64,000 bases of DNA, from the NCBI GenBank assembly GCA_038207155.1, contig JBBRAB010000006.1, positions 124,001 to 188,000 on the forward strand. Direction: 5' to 3'. The stretch is from FEN-1139 sp038207155 (GTDB lineage Bacteria; Myxococcota_A; Polyangia; Polyangiales; Polyangiaceae). A program made the translations under genes and the position numbers. This document shows, one piece after another, positions 25,007-33,734 of this stretch; within the stretch, counting starts at the first letter, position 1, and every line of letters begins with the position of its first letter. The notes beneath the pieces were generated by a model. The model saw only the letters and a list, made by a program, of their open reading frames with translations, was not told where the DNA came from and ran no database searches.

Positions 25007-26970
25007 ATGCGCGTCCGCCTACTCACGTCATTGTTGTTCGGTCTCGGGATCCTCGGTTGCAGCAGCGGAGGTGACGACAATCCCGCAAGTGGCGACAACC
25101 CGGGAGGCGGTCAGGGCAACGTCACCTGTCAGTCGGGGTTCAGTAGCTGCGAAGCCAGCTGCGTCGACACGCAAGCCTCGCGCAGTGACTGCGGGGCCTG
25201 TGGAAAATCTTGTGGCGTTGGCTAAGCCTGCAAGGCGGGCCTGTGCGGTTGTGAAGCGGGCAAATCAGCCTGTGCTGACGTTTGCGCCGATCTCCAGGCC
25301 AGCGTCAATCACTGCGGCGCCTGCGGCACCCGCTGTGAGGCGGGGCAAAGCTGCGAGGCCGACAAATGCACGGGCGAAATCATCGCGTGGAAGAAACCCG
25401 TGCTCAAAGCGGACGGCACGCTGGATCCCGCTGCCTACGCTGCGTTCGCCGAAGCCCAGGACGTCAAGACGCAAGATCAGAAGCTTGGTTCGTATTACCA
25501 GTTTTTCCACGGGTCAACGCCTGGCGTTTTGGCCCCAGTGACGCCACGGGCGATGGTTGCTACATCCTGCGCACCGACATCGAGAAGAAGGACCCCAACG
25601 AGAACCTGTGGTTCCCGCACGAGCCGGATCCCGGCATCGAGCAGGCGAGCTGGGCCAAGCTTGGTGGCGGCGCTCCGACGCATCCCGTGGCGCTCGAACG
25701 CAGTCACTACGACTGGTCCCATGCGGGCATCGTCGCCTTTCCGAACGGCGTGGTCGGCGCCACCGGCTACGGCAACAACAACGATCAATTCCCAGCGATT
25801 TACCTGGGAGTGAACAAAGTGCCCACCGCAGTGGCCGTCAGCAATAACAACGAACTGGCGTTTGTAACGGTGTGGGACACCGCAAAAACCAAGGGCCAGC
25901 TCGCCGTCATCGCACTTGAGGGGCGCGTGCTCAGCAACATCGGTGACAACAAGGACAACGTCCTTGGCTACATCGGCCTGATGAACATCGGTGGCTACTC
26001 GCGCATGAAGCTGCTCGGGTTCGTGGACTTGCCCGTGAACGCGCCCACGGCCGTGTCGGTGATGACCGATGGCGCCAACGCCGGAGCGTTCCTTGGGGAG
26101 CGCTTCCCCGGGGAGCGTCCGTTCCCGAAGGAGCTGCTCGATACCCAAGCGGCGCGTGATTTCTGGGCCAATGAGCCCGCGGCACCCCAAGGTTACCGGG
26201 CTCGCGGTGGCTTTGCCCTCGTCGCGTCTCGTAGCGAAAATCAGGTCGTCGTAGTCGACCTCGGGCCGCTGATCCGTTGGTTCCGCACCATGTATTTTTC
26301 GACGCAGGAACGCTTCGACCAGACCAAGCAGGCAGGGGACGCTGCCAATCAGTGGCCGTTTGCCTTCAGCGTCGCGCCGCCAGCCACGCCGACCGTTGCC
26401 ACCGTGCTCGACATTCCGCAGCCGACCGCCATCCTGGCGGGCTGGCCCCAAGCTGACGGTCTGCAGGATTCCGCCAAGGAACCGCGTGAGCGCGCGTACA
26501 TCGCGACGCTCAAGGGTGAGCTCCAGCTCTACCGCATCGGGGGCTGGCTCTCTGCCAAGCCGATCACCGCGGACAACCTCGGCGTCGTGCCGGTCGGACG
26601 CAATCCCACGGCGCTCGCGGTGGGCCATGAGTGGAACGTTGAAGACCGCCGCAACCAGCTGCTCGTCGTCTCCCGCGGGGATCGCGAAGTCGCCGTCATG
26701 ACCGCCGAGGCCGTGCTCATCAAGACCCTGCGCGATCAGCGCATGAAGGATCCGGTCGCGGTTCAGACCACGGAAAACCATGATCTTCGCATCTCGGATT
26801 TCCACGGCAAGCAGGTGCTCACCTATCTCTACGGTCCCCTCGGCGTGAGCCCCCTTGCCTCGGAGTACATCTGGCTCCCCGGGGCCGATGGCAAAGCGGA
26901 CTTCGAGTTCTCCCAGGCCTTTGCGCGCAAGGGTTCGGTATTTTCGACCTCCAGCGTGCTGTTTTTCTGA
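25007..26970 (+). pseudogene. Cys-rich lipoprotein with propeller-like body, nonsense and frameshift
   Basis: A ~655-codon exported lipoprotein gene. Lipobox FGLGILGC, then two copies of a Cys-rich module (CQSGFSSCEASCVD...CGACGKSC and its repeat CGCEAGKSACADVC...CGACGTRC). TAA at 25223-25225 interrupts the first module where a Gln codon would fit. The same frame then continues to about 25510, where one missing base (T-run or CCACGGG) moves the reading frame to NAWRFGPSDATGDGCYILRT and on to 26970. The long C-terminal part has repeated strands (AVSNNNELAFVTVWD, RNPTALAVGHEWN) suggesting a beta-propeller. Two lesions make it a pseudogene unless the sequence is wrong. The full-length family is not recognised. 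Confidence 0.7.
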
Positions 26971-27116
26971 AACCCTGGCGGACCGGCGCTCCCCGAGTCA
27001 TTTGGGGAGCCTAGGTCCCACAGCTTCCGAGCCAACCGCAGTCGATCCGAGCGCCTGGAATTGTTACCGGCTCACCGAGGGGCGACCCGTCAGCGAATCA
27101 GTCAGAGGAAAACCAG

Positions 27117-27851
27117 ATGAACAGTGCAATAGGGATGAGGGTTGGCACTCTTGCGGTCATCGGCGTCGTTTCGACAGCCGCAGCGCAGGATGGCGCTCCC
27201 GCGCAGGCAGCGCCCGAGGCACTTCCTGCCGCCGCTCCCGAGGCAGCTCTCGCACCCACCACGACGAGTGATTTGACTTCGGACGAAGCACGAAAGGTCC
27301 AGCTCGGACTGGGCGCAGGCTTTGCGATCCCGATGGGCAGCGCTTCTTCAGAGTACACGTTGAGCAACCGCGTGAACGCGACTATCCCGCTGCAGCTCGA
27401 CCTCGGCTACCGGGTGATTCCGTGGCTCGTCCTTGGCGTCTATGGAGGCTACGGCCTCGGTCTAAAGCATTGTCCCGACGGTACGAGCTGCTCTGTCAGT
27501 CAGTTCCGCCTGGGTGTTGCGGGGCAGTATCACCCGCTACACGCTCAAACCTTTGACCCCTGGCTCGGTCTCGGCGCTGGCTACGAGATGCTCAATCGCG
27601 CTACCGACATTGGCGGGTTCAAGTCGCAGCAAACCCTGTCCGGTTTCGAATACGTGAACGTTCAGATCGGTCTCGACATCAAGGCCGGCAAGGTCCTCGC
27701 CGTCGGGCCCTTTGCGGGCTTCTCGCTGGGTCAGTACTCCAGGCTCCACGAGCAAGACCCCTATTCCGATCAGACCGGCGCACTCGCTTCGAACAACCAG
27801 ACCGTACACGAGTGGCTCACTGTCGGTCTCCGCGGCGCGTTCAAGCTCTAG
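27117..27851 (+). CDS. Outer-membrane beta-barrel-like protein
   Basis: A 244-residue exported protein: signal peptide (1-23), an Ala/Pro-rich linker to about 60, then an 8- to 10-stranded OmpW/OmpX-like barrel with alternating hydrophobic strands (LQLDLGYRVIPWLVLGVYGGYG, FRLGVAGQYHP, PWLGLGAGYE) and a final strand ending in Leu. It is a paralogue of the next gene (28100), with the same order of strands and a conserved Cys pair in the loop KHCPDGTSC. Probably a structural outer-membrane protein; substrate unknown. ATG at 27117 preceded by AGAGGAAAACC. Confidence 0.75.
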   Translation: MNSAIGMRVGTLAVIGVVSTAAAQDGAPAQAAPEALPAAAPEAALAPTTTSDLTSDEARKVQLGLGAGFAIPMGSASSEYTLSNRVNATIPLQLDLGYRVIPWLVLGVYGGYGLGLKHCPDGTSCSVSQFRLGVAGQYHPLHAQTFDPWLGLGAGYEMLNRATDIGGFKSQQTLSGFEYVNVQIGLDIKAGKVLAVGPFAGFSLGQYSRLHEQDPYSDQTGALASNNQTVHEWLTVGLRGAFKL

Positions 27852-27870
27852 TCGCTCAACCACCTCACAG

Positions 27871-27906
27871 AACGGCCGCTCTCCTTTCAGGGCGGCCGCT
27901 TGGTTT
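27871..27906 (+). terminator. hairpin after the first barrel gene
   Basis: CGGCCGC (27873-27879) and GCGGCC (27892-27897) can pair around a ~12-base loop and are followed by TTGGTTTT. It lies 20 bases after the stop. Imperfect but terminator-like. Confidence 0.45.
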
Positions 27907-28099
27907 TGTGCGGCGTGCCGACGTGCGCGAGTCATTGCTCCGGAGCGGGCAACGACGGCTCTCCGCCCAGTGCGGCGCAGTTCACCGGGCACGCTGGCTT
28001 CGCGCACTCGCTCTCGACACCGCCCCGTGCCCGGTGTATAAGCGCGTCATTCGGGGGATCGCGGCATGACGAGCTTGGGGCTCGTTTCGCGCATTTCCT

Positions 28100-28851
28100 G
28101 TGGATGACATGATGAACAACACGAGGTGGATGGTTCTGGGCGCAGTCGCGCTGATGGGTGTGGCGTCCACGGTGACAGCGCAGGAGCCTGCTCCCGCGGA
28201 GCCAGCGCCCGCAGCGGCCGCCGCCGCGGCGCCTGAAGCGGCTCCCACGAGCGAGGCAGCTCAACCCGTCTCGGCAAGTGCGTCACCTGACGCTGCGGCA
28301 GGCACGCTTCAGCTCGGACTTCGCGCCGGCTTCTCGTTTCCGGGGGGCGACGCCGTGAAACGCGCGGCCATGTCGGATTCCTTCACCGGCGCGGTGCCCG
28401 TCCAGTTCGACGTTGGCATCCGAGCCTCACGGGCGTGGATACTCGGGGCCTATGCGGGCTACGGAGTAGTCCTCGTAAAGGAGTGCAGCGCTGAGTTGAC
28501 CTGCACAGCGCAGCAACTTCGCGTCGGCTTCCAAGCAGAGTTTCATACGCGAACCAGCCCCGGCGCCGATCCTTGGTTCGGCATTGGCACCGGGTACGAG
28601 GATTTGCATCTAGCGGTCAAGAGCTCTACCCGCAGTAGCGACGGACACATCTCAGGAGCCGAATTCCTCACCCTTCAGGCGGGCGTCGCGCTGAAATTGG
28701 GTAACGCACTCACCATCGGCCCCTTCGGCAGTGCCTCGTTCGCGCAGTATGTCCATACCTCCAATGGGGACCGCTCCGAGTGGATCGACTGTGATCTAGA
28801 GACTCTCCATCACTGTTGACCCTTGGCGTTCGCGCCACGCTCGATCCATGA
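28100..28851 (+). pseudogene. Second beta-barrel paralogue, frameshifted at its last strand
   Basis: Paralogue of the 27117 gene: signal peptide, Ala/Pro linker, and a barrel with loop Cys (KECSAELTC). As written it stops at 28819 in LETLHHC. Restoring one G after 28815 gives LHHWLTLGVRATLDP and TGA at 28849-28851, which aligns with the paralogue end VHEWLTVGLRGAFKL. A single missing base therefore removes the closing beta-strand, which barrels need for insertion. The segment coding RATLDP-stop is then repeated in the 71-bp tandem repeat downstream. ATG 28100 or, better placed for the signal peptide, ATG 28109/28112. Confidence 0.75.
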
Positions 28852-29035
28852 GCGACGCGCAGGCTGCGGGGCGCACTCGAACCGAGGCGTCGTGTAGTCG
28901 CCGCGCCACGCTCGATCCGTGAGCGACGCGTAAGCCGCGCGCCACCTTCGAGCCGAGGCGTCGTGTAGTCGCCGCGCCACGCTCGATCCGTGAGCGACGT
29001 GTAAGCCGCGCGCCACCTTCGAGCTGTGAGTCGCC
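28831..29035. repeat. 71-bp tandem repeat, ~2.9 copies, made from a gene tail
   Basis: Units start at 28831, 28902 and 28973, each beginning CGCGCCACGCTCGATCC and then TGA. The opening bases are those that encode the last codons and stop of the barrel gene in its restored frame. Units 2 and 3 are nearly identical; unit 1 is more diverged. It lies between the barrel gene and the bidirectional terminator. Confidence 0.85.
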
Positions 29036-29065
29036 AAGTGCCGCGATCCTGGGTGACCAGAGACG

Positions 29066-29105
29066 AAAAGGCCCGCCGCATCCCTCAGGGTGCAGCGGGC
29101 CTTTT
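29066..29105. terminator. strong bidirectional Rho-independent terminator
   Basis: AAAAGGCCCGC and GCGGGCCTTTTT form a long stem with a further inner pairing (CCCT/AGGG), with A- and T-runs on both sides. It serves the plus-strand barrel gene and the minus-strand SPFH gene. Confidence 0.85.
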
Positions 29106-29122
29106 TGGTGCGCGCGCCGCGA

Positions 29123-31456
29123 CTACTTGCGCGGATTTTCGTTGGAGCCGTCGGCGATGGTCAGGGGACCGCGGCCCGTCAAGTACTGCAAGAGAGCGAG
29201 CGACATCAGCCCACCGGACTCCCCGCCGGAGCCACTGCCTCCGCCACCCCCGACGTAGATGTCGGGGATCAGCTTGACGTGCTCCTCAGCGAGCTTCTCG
29301 ACGACTCGGATTTGACCGAAGATGTCCTTGCCCATTGAGGCGACCTGGAGCTTGTACGCCTCGGCGGTCGATTTGCCTTGCTCAAGGATGATGAGCGCTT
29401 GAGCGAGGCCCTTTTTCTCAATCGCCTCGGCGTCGGCAAACGCGGTCACGCGGGTGGCCTCAGCATCGGCACCGGCCTTGAGCTTGGTGGCCTTGGAGGC
29501 GCCCTCGGCACGGATCTCGATGGCGCGAGCGTCACCGGTCGATTTCTCGACCTCGGCGCTGGCGAGGTTCTTCGAGATCTCGACGCCGCGCTCCGATTCC
29601 ACCACCTGAGGCTGCATGTTGGCCTGCGCCTTGGCATTCTCGAACAGCTTGCGCCCTTCTTAAGCCTGCTTCTGGGTGGCAAACGTCATCCGCTCCTGTT
29701 TGGCGATCTGACGGTCCGTCACCGTGCGCGTCAGCTCAATCGGGAGCACCACATCGGCGATCATCGTGTCTTTGGACTCGATGTGGTGATTGCGCAGCAC
29801 GCCTTGGATATGTTCCTTCGCTCGCGCCTGGAGCTCGGCGCGCTTGGTGTACAGGTCAAGTGCCTTGACCGACTGCGCGGAGTTCCTAAAGTGCGACGAG
29901 ATGGCGGGCTCGAGCACCTGGGAGATCATGTTGTCCACCGAGCCCAGGTTGGCGACCACCTTCGGGGCGTCCGCCATCGCGATGTGGATGATGACGCTGA
30001 CGTCCATGCTGACGTTGAAGGCGTCGGCCGTGCGCAGCGTGATGGTCTTCAGGTTGGAGTCCAGCTTATGCGCGCTCGATTCATTGTCGGCCCAGTTGAG
30101 CAGGATCTGAGTCGTCGGCACCTTGTCGACCTTGCAGACTCGCGTATTGATCGGGTGCTTTCCAGGTCCGAGCGGCTCGGTCCAAATGCCGCGCTTGCCA
30201 TTGGGCACAATCTTGGCGTTCACGTCCGCGCTGGTGGTGTCTTCACCCTCGCCACCGACAAAGCTCGTCACCACGCCGCACTCACCAATGCGGACCTCCA
30301 CCATCGGAACCTGCTCGATCGAGGCAAACCAAGGATTAATCGCGTAATTTCCCGAGCGAAGTACCGGGATTTGTAGGCCCTTCTGACCACCGCCTGCCAA
30401 GAACGCTGCGGCGTTCTGGAAGTTGCTGTGCAGATCCAGCGACAGCTCCTCAGCGGCGATCTTGGTCGGATCCAGAATTGGGCGACCTTCGAGTACAGTC
30501 ACGATGCCAATCGTTTCGGAATCGATGTAAGTCCAGGGGACCACGGCGCTAACCGAGAAGAGCGCGGTGTTGATGCGGTAGGTGCCCGGCATCAGCATGT
30601 CGAGCTGGTGACCCTTCTGGCCGCCATTGACGATGAAGGCATTGCCGTCCTCGAAGTTCGAGTGACCGTCCACCTTGCGTCCAAGCAGGTTGACCTCCGG
30701 AATGCGCGACCCGTCCATGGCCGCAATTAGACCCATGTGGCCGTTTGGAATGACGGTCACTGGCTGCCGCTCCACCCTGAAGAGTGAGGTGTTGATGCGG
30801 TAGCTGCCGGGCGGCAGGATCATGATCTGCGGACCCTTCTGTCCCCCGTTCTGGAGGAACTGATCCGCGTTCTGAAAGCTGTCGGACTCAACGGGCTCGG
30901 CAAAGGTGCGACTCATCGGGCAGGGGTGACCGGCAACCGACTCAATGAGGCCGATCTCAGTTTCCCCGATAATGACCACGTCCTCGATCTGCACCGTGAA
31001 GAGCGCCGGATTGATCTGGTACTCACCGGGAGGCAGGATCGCTAACTGCGGGCCCTTTTCTCCAGCTTTTCGGAGGAAGGCCTCGCCGTCTTGAAACAGG
31101 CTGGAGTCGACCGTCTTGGCAAAGAATTGCCCAGCCGGCATCGGCATGCCGGTGACGGCCCGCACGATCCCAACCTTGTTCATCCCGAGCGAGATGAACG
31201 GGTGCTTGGAGATCTTGTAGACGAACGGGAACATCACATGAAATCCCGGTCCAAGCGTGCTGGCCTGAACGCCGACTTCATTGCTAAGCGCGACCGTTCG
31301 ACCATTCGCCATTGGACTGCCGAACCAGCGACGCTCGCGCGTGATGAACTGATTGCCACCGGCATTGGCGATACTTTGGGTGAACAGCAGCATCAGGCCT
31401 AGCGCCAGTACGAAGTATTGCGGGGATTCTCTGAGGAGCAAAAGTATCGCTGACAT
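29123..31456 (-). pseudogene. Modular SPFH (flotillin-like) protein, interrupted by one TAA
   Basis: A 777-codon reading frame for a membrane-anchored SPFH protein, broken by a single in-frame TAA at 29660-29662 (after KQA, before EGRKLFE, where Gln or Glu would fit). The N-terminal helix (residues ~10-32) is the membrane anchor. Then come four modules of ~75 residues with the core FLxxGGQKGPQxxxLPPGxYxIN, flanked by two degenerate ones. The SPFH/Band 7 domain (SMDVSVIIHIAMADAPKVV) lies at about 490-600, and the Ala/Glu/Lys-rich coiled coil (EVEKSTGDARAIEIRAEGAS) and a Gly-rich tail follow the stop. Without read-through the protein would lose its oligomerising coiled coil. ATG at 31456 with GCAGAGGGACC upstream. 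Confidence 0.8.
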
Positions 31457-31647
31457 GGTCCCTCTGCTGGCTCCCTGAATTAGCGGGGCAGCCGATCGCG
31501 CAAGACTAGAGCCGATTGCCGCGGCTGGATATGTCAGAAATATCGACCAGCACGGCCCTCGGCGATGCTGCGAAATTGTCGCAAAATGCAACACATTGCA
31601 CGGTTATTCACGGCGCTGGTAGCAATGCTGCGGTAGAGTCGACCACG

Positions 31648-32058
31648 ATGCATCGCTTGACGCTCCTCTGCTTGGCGACCGGTACTCTGCTACTAAGCTG
31701 CGCGCCCCCGGGTGGACCCAAGCCGCAACCGACGCCCTGCACGGATAGCATCGAGCTAGTTGAGCGCGGACAGGAAGCACCCCAGAGCATTCTGCGTGAA
31801 GTCACCGTGTCCTGTGACAGCGCTGGCAAGGACGCTTGCCGTCACAAACTTCGCGCGCGCGCCTGCGAGCTTGGTGGCTTGCGTGTGATCATTCGCTCGG
31901 AGGGATTGGAGAACTCGCCCGCGCCCGACTGGGTGACGGTGGCGCCCACGGGGGAAGTCGCTAACACGTCGCGCAGTCAGAGGCGGGTGGGTGGCGGTGA
32001 AGCAAAGTGGATGGTGTCGGCGTGGATCACGAATGAGTCGTCTCGAACGGTGAAGTAG
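31648..32058 (+). CDS. Small lipoprotein, RcsF-like pattern
   Basis: A 136-residue predicted lipoprotein: lipobox LLLSC (Cys ~18), a Pro-rich linker and a small domain with four Cys. The segment DACRHKLRARACELGGLRVII recalls the 'L..kA..lGanavi' core of RcsF/YbjQ-like domains, suggesting a small envelope stress sensor, but the match is weak. ATG at 31648. An upstream extension to 31516 lacks a signal-peptide context. Divergent from the SPFH gene. Confidence 0.6.
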   Translation: MHRLTLLCLATGTLLLSCAPPGGPKPQPTPCTDSIELVERGQEAPQSILREVTVSCDSAGKDACRHKLRARACELGGLRVIIRSEGLENSPAPDWVTVAPTGEVANTSRSQRRVGGGEAKWMVSAWITNESSRTVK

Positions 32059-32177
32059 CGTCGCGGCGGCGGGCGTCTTTACTGTAAAGTTCTCGTCTGC
32101 AAGGAAATCTGCGCGCTGTCGGCCGATTTTTCCCACTTTTCTGAGCCTTCCGCGGGCGCGGCGCAACTCATGCTCCA

Positions 32178-32720
32178 ATGCCCCGGCTTGCCCCGTTTCG
32201 TCTAGGTTCGCTCTCGAGCCCAGGCCTACTCGCTGTGTTGTTGCTCACGCTGGCCGCAAGCGGCTGCAAGAGTGACGGGCCCTGCGGCAAGGGTCAGTAC
32301 TGTGAGTGCAGCGGTGGGGACGAGTGCGTGCTCAGCTGCGGCGAGGAGCAGTGCAGCATGGGCTGCCACGATCTTCGCAGGTGTGGGGCCGTCTGCGGAG
32401 ACGACTGCAGCTCGGACTGCAGAAAGTCTGATGACTGCTCGATTTCCTGCGGTGATCGCTGTCGCTTCACCTGCGCCGACATGCAGCATTGCGCTGCGAT
32501 CACAGGCAGCGACAGTGACGTCACCTGCTCCGGAATGAACGACTGCAAAGTCGAGGTTGGGCCTGGAAGCGTTGTGCATTGCACGTCGCTGCAAAACTGC
32601 ACGGTGGTTTGCCACGGCGCGTGCCAGGTTCCCTGGTCGGGCAACTCTCACGAGCCGATCGTGACTTGCGCTGGCGGCGGTGCCCCGCTGAGCTCTCCCG
32701 GTTTGGTTACCTGCAACTAG
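32178..32720 (+). CDS. Cys-rich repeat lipoprotein
   Basis: A 180-residue lipoprotein with lipobox LTLAASGC (Cys ~30). The mature part (31-165) contains over 25 Cys, spaced as repeats of about 10-12 residues (C-x3-C-x2-[DM]-x2-C), such as CGDDCSSDCRKSDDCSISC, then CGDRCRFTCADMQHC. This suggests a disulfide-knitted, possibly beta-helical rod as in metallothionein-like or adhesin-like myxobacterial proteins. The function is not known. ATG at 32178; another ATG at 32170 is out of frame. 18 bases before the next barrel gene, so probably an operon. Confidence 0.7.
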   Translation: MPRLAPFRLGSLSSPGLLAVLLLTLAASGCKSDGPCGKGQYCECSGGDECVLSCGEEQCSMGCHDLRRCGAVCGDDCSSDCRKSDDCSISCGDRCRFTCADMQHCAAITGSDSDVTCSGMNDCKVEVGPGSVVHCTSLQNCTVVCHGACQVPWSGNSHEPIVTCAGGGAPLSSPGLVTCN

Positions 32721-32738
32721 TTGGCAAGGCCTATCCCA

Positions 32739-33347
32739 ATGATGCGTCATATCTCAGTCGTTGCCGTTGCAGGTCTCTTCGCGGTCGCAGTTGCGCGACC
32801 TGCACACGCTCAAAGCATTCTCAAGTCTCCCGGCAGCGGTCCCAAATACTCGGTCGAGCTTGAGCCTCACCTTCTGCTCGGACCCTGGGAACCGCCGGGT
32901 AGTGGCCAGGGTCAGGCGGGTGGCTACGGCGGCGGGATGCGTGCGAGCATTCCGATCATCCCCGAGGGCTTCATCAAGAAGCTGAACAACTCGGTCGCGC
33001 TTGGCTTCGGCGTCGATTACCTGCATTACCCAGCAAGCAATCGGATTGGGCCCTGCACGCGCTGGGTCACCAACGCCGCCGGCGGAAACGTGTGCGTGGA
33101 GACTTGGGGCAACCGCGCTGCAAACGTCTTTTATATTCCCGTCGTGATGCAGTGGAACTTCTGGTTCACGAAACAGCTGAGTGCGTTTGGCGAGCCCGGC
33201 CTAGCGGTGAACTATGTCAAGGACGATGGCGTTGGTCTCACGCCGGTGATGCAGGTGGGCGGGCGCTGGCACTTTGCCGAGAGCGTTGCCCTGACGCTGC
33301 GGCTTGGGTACCCGTCCCTGTCGCTCGGAGCGTCCTTCCTATTCTAG
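32739..33347 (+). CDS. Outer-membrane barrel protein
   Basis: A 202-residue exported protein: signal peptide ending ARPAHAQS, then alternating strands such as YSVELEPHLLLG, VALGFGVDYLHY, FYIPVVMQWNFWFTKQLSAFGEPG and a terminal strand LSLGASFLF ending in Phe, the classical C-terminal signature for the BAM complex. Two loop Cys (about 109 and 123) may pair. Closely follows the Cys-rich lipoprotein gene. The start is ATG 32739 or 32742. Substrate unknown. Confidence 0.75.
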   Translation: MMRHISVVAVAGLFAVAVARPAHAQSILKSPGSGPKYSVELEPHLLLGPWEPPGSGQGQAGGYGGGMRASIPIIPEGFIKKLNNSVALGFGVDYLHYPASNRIGPCTRWVTNAAGGNVCVETWGNRAANVFYIPVVMQWNFWFTKQLSAFGEPGLAVNYVKDDGVGLTPVMQVGGRWHFAESVALTLRLGYPSLSLGASFLF

Positions 33348-33398
33348 CTGCTGCGGTTTTCCCGCTTTGGGCAACTCGGCGCGCGCCTCACGGTGTCG

Positions 33399-33668
33399 CT
33401 ACGAGTTGCTGCGACTCTTGAGCTCCTCGAGCTCACCCGGGGCGAAGCTGAAGCGTTCAGTCGGGGCATCGAGACCGCGCGAGGTGAGTTGGACCAGGAG
33501 CGTCCCAACACTGGTGTCACCCTTGGCCTGAGCCTTCTCGAGGTACGCCAGGGCCGTCCCCAGGGCGATCGCCGCCTGTCGATCATTGCGTGCTTCAACT
33601 GCCGTCGCGACATCCCGGAGTAGCGTAGCGAATTGCGACCGCCAGTTGACGTTTGACATCCTTTTCAA
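33399..33668 (-). CDS. Small acidic/helical hypothetical protein
   Basis: An 89-residue, probably all-helical soluble protein (LRDVATAVEARNDRQAAIALG, ALAYLEKAQAKG). No family recognised. It lies downstream of the histidine kinase gene on the same strand (67-base gap) and may be its distal partner. Codon use looks normal for the window. The start could be ATG 33668 or 33659. Confidence 0.45.
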   Translation of the reverse strand: MKRMSNVNWRSQFATLLRDVATAVEARNDRQAAIALGTALAYLEKAQAKGDTSVGTLLVQLTSRGLDAPTERFSFAPGELEELKSRSNS

Positions 33669-33734
33669 GGTACCGTTTCGAGTCAGAAAAGCAATCGCGA
33701 TCCGCCGAGTGACGCCTGCAAGGCCAGCGGTACG

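Noticed and set aside
25223..29662. Recoding of TAA as glutamine
   Set aside because: TAA also ends ordinary genes here (acr3, the 48194 kinase, the 61050 permease), so a genome-wide reassignment does not fit.
29660..33668. Long open frames opposite the SPFH and lipoprotein genes
   Set aside because: They are complements of conserved proteins in a GC-rich genome and have no motifs or ribosome sites.
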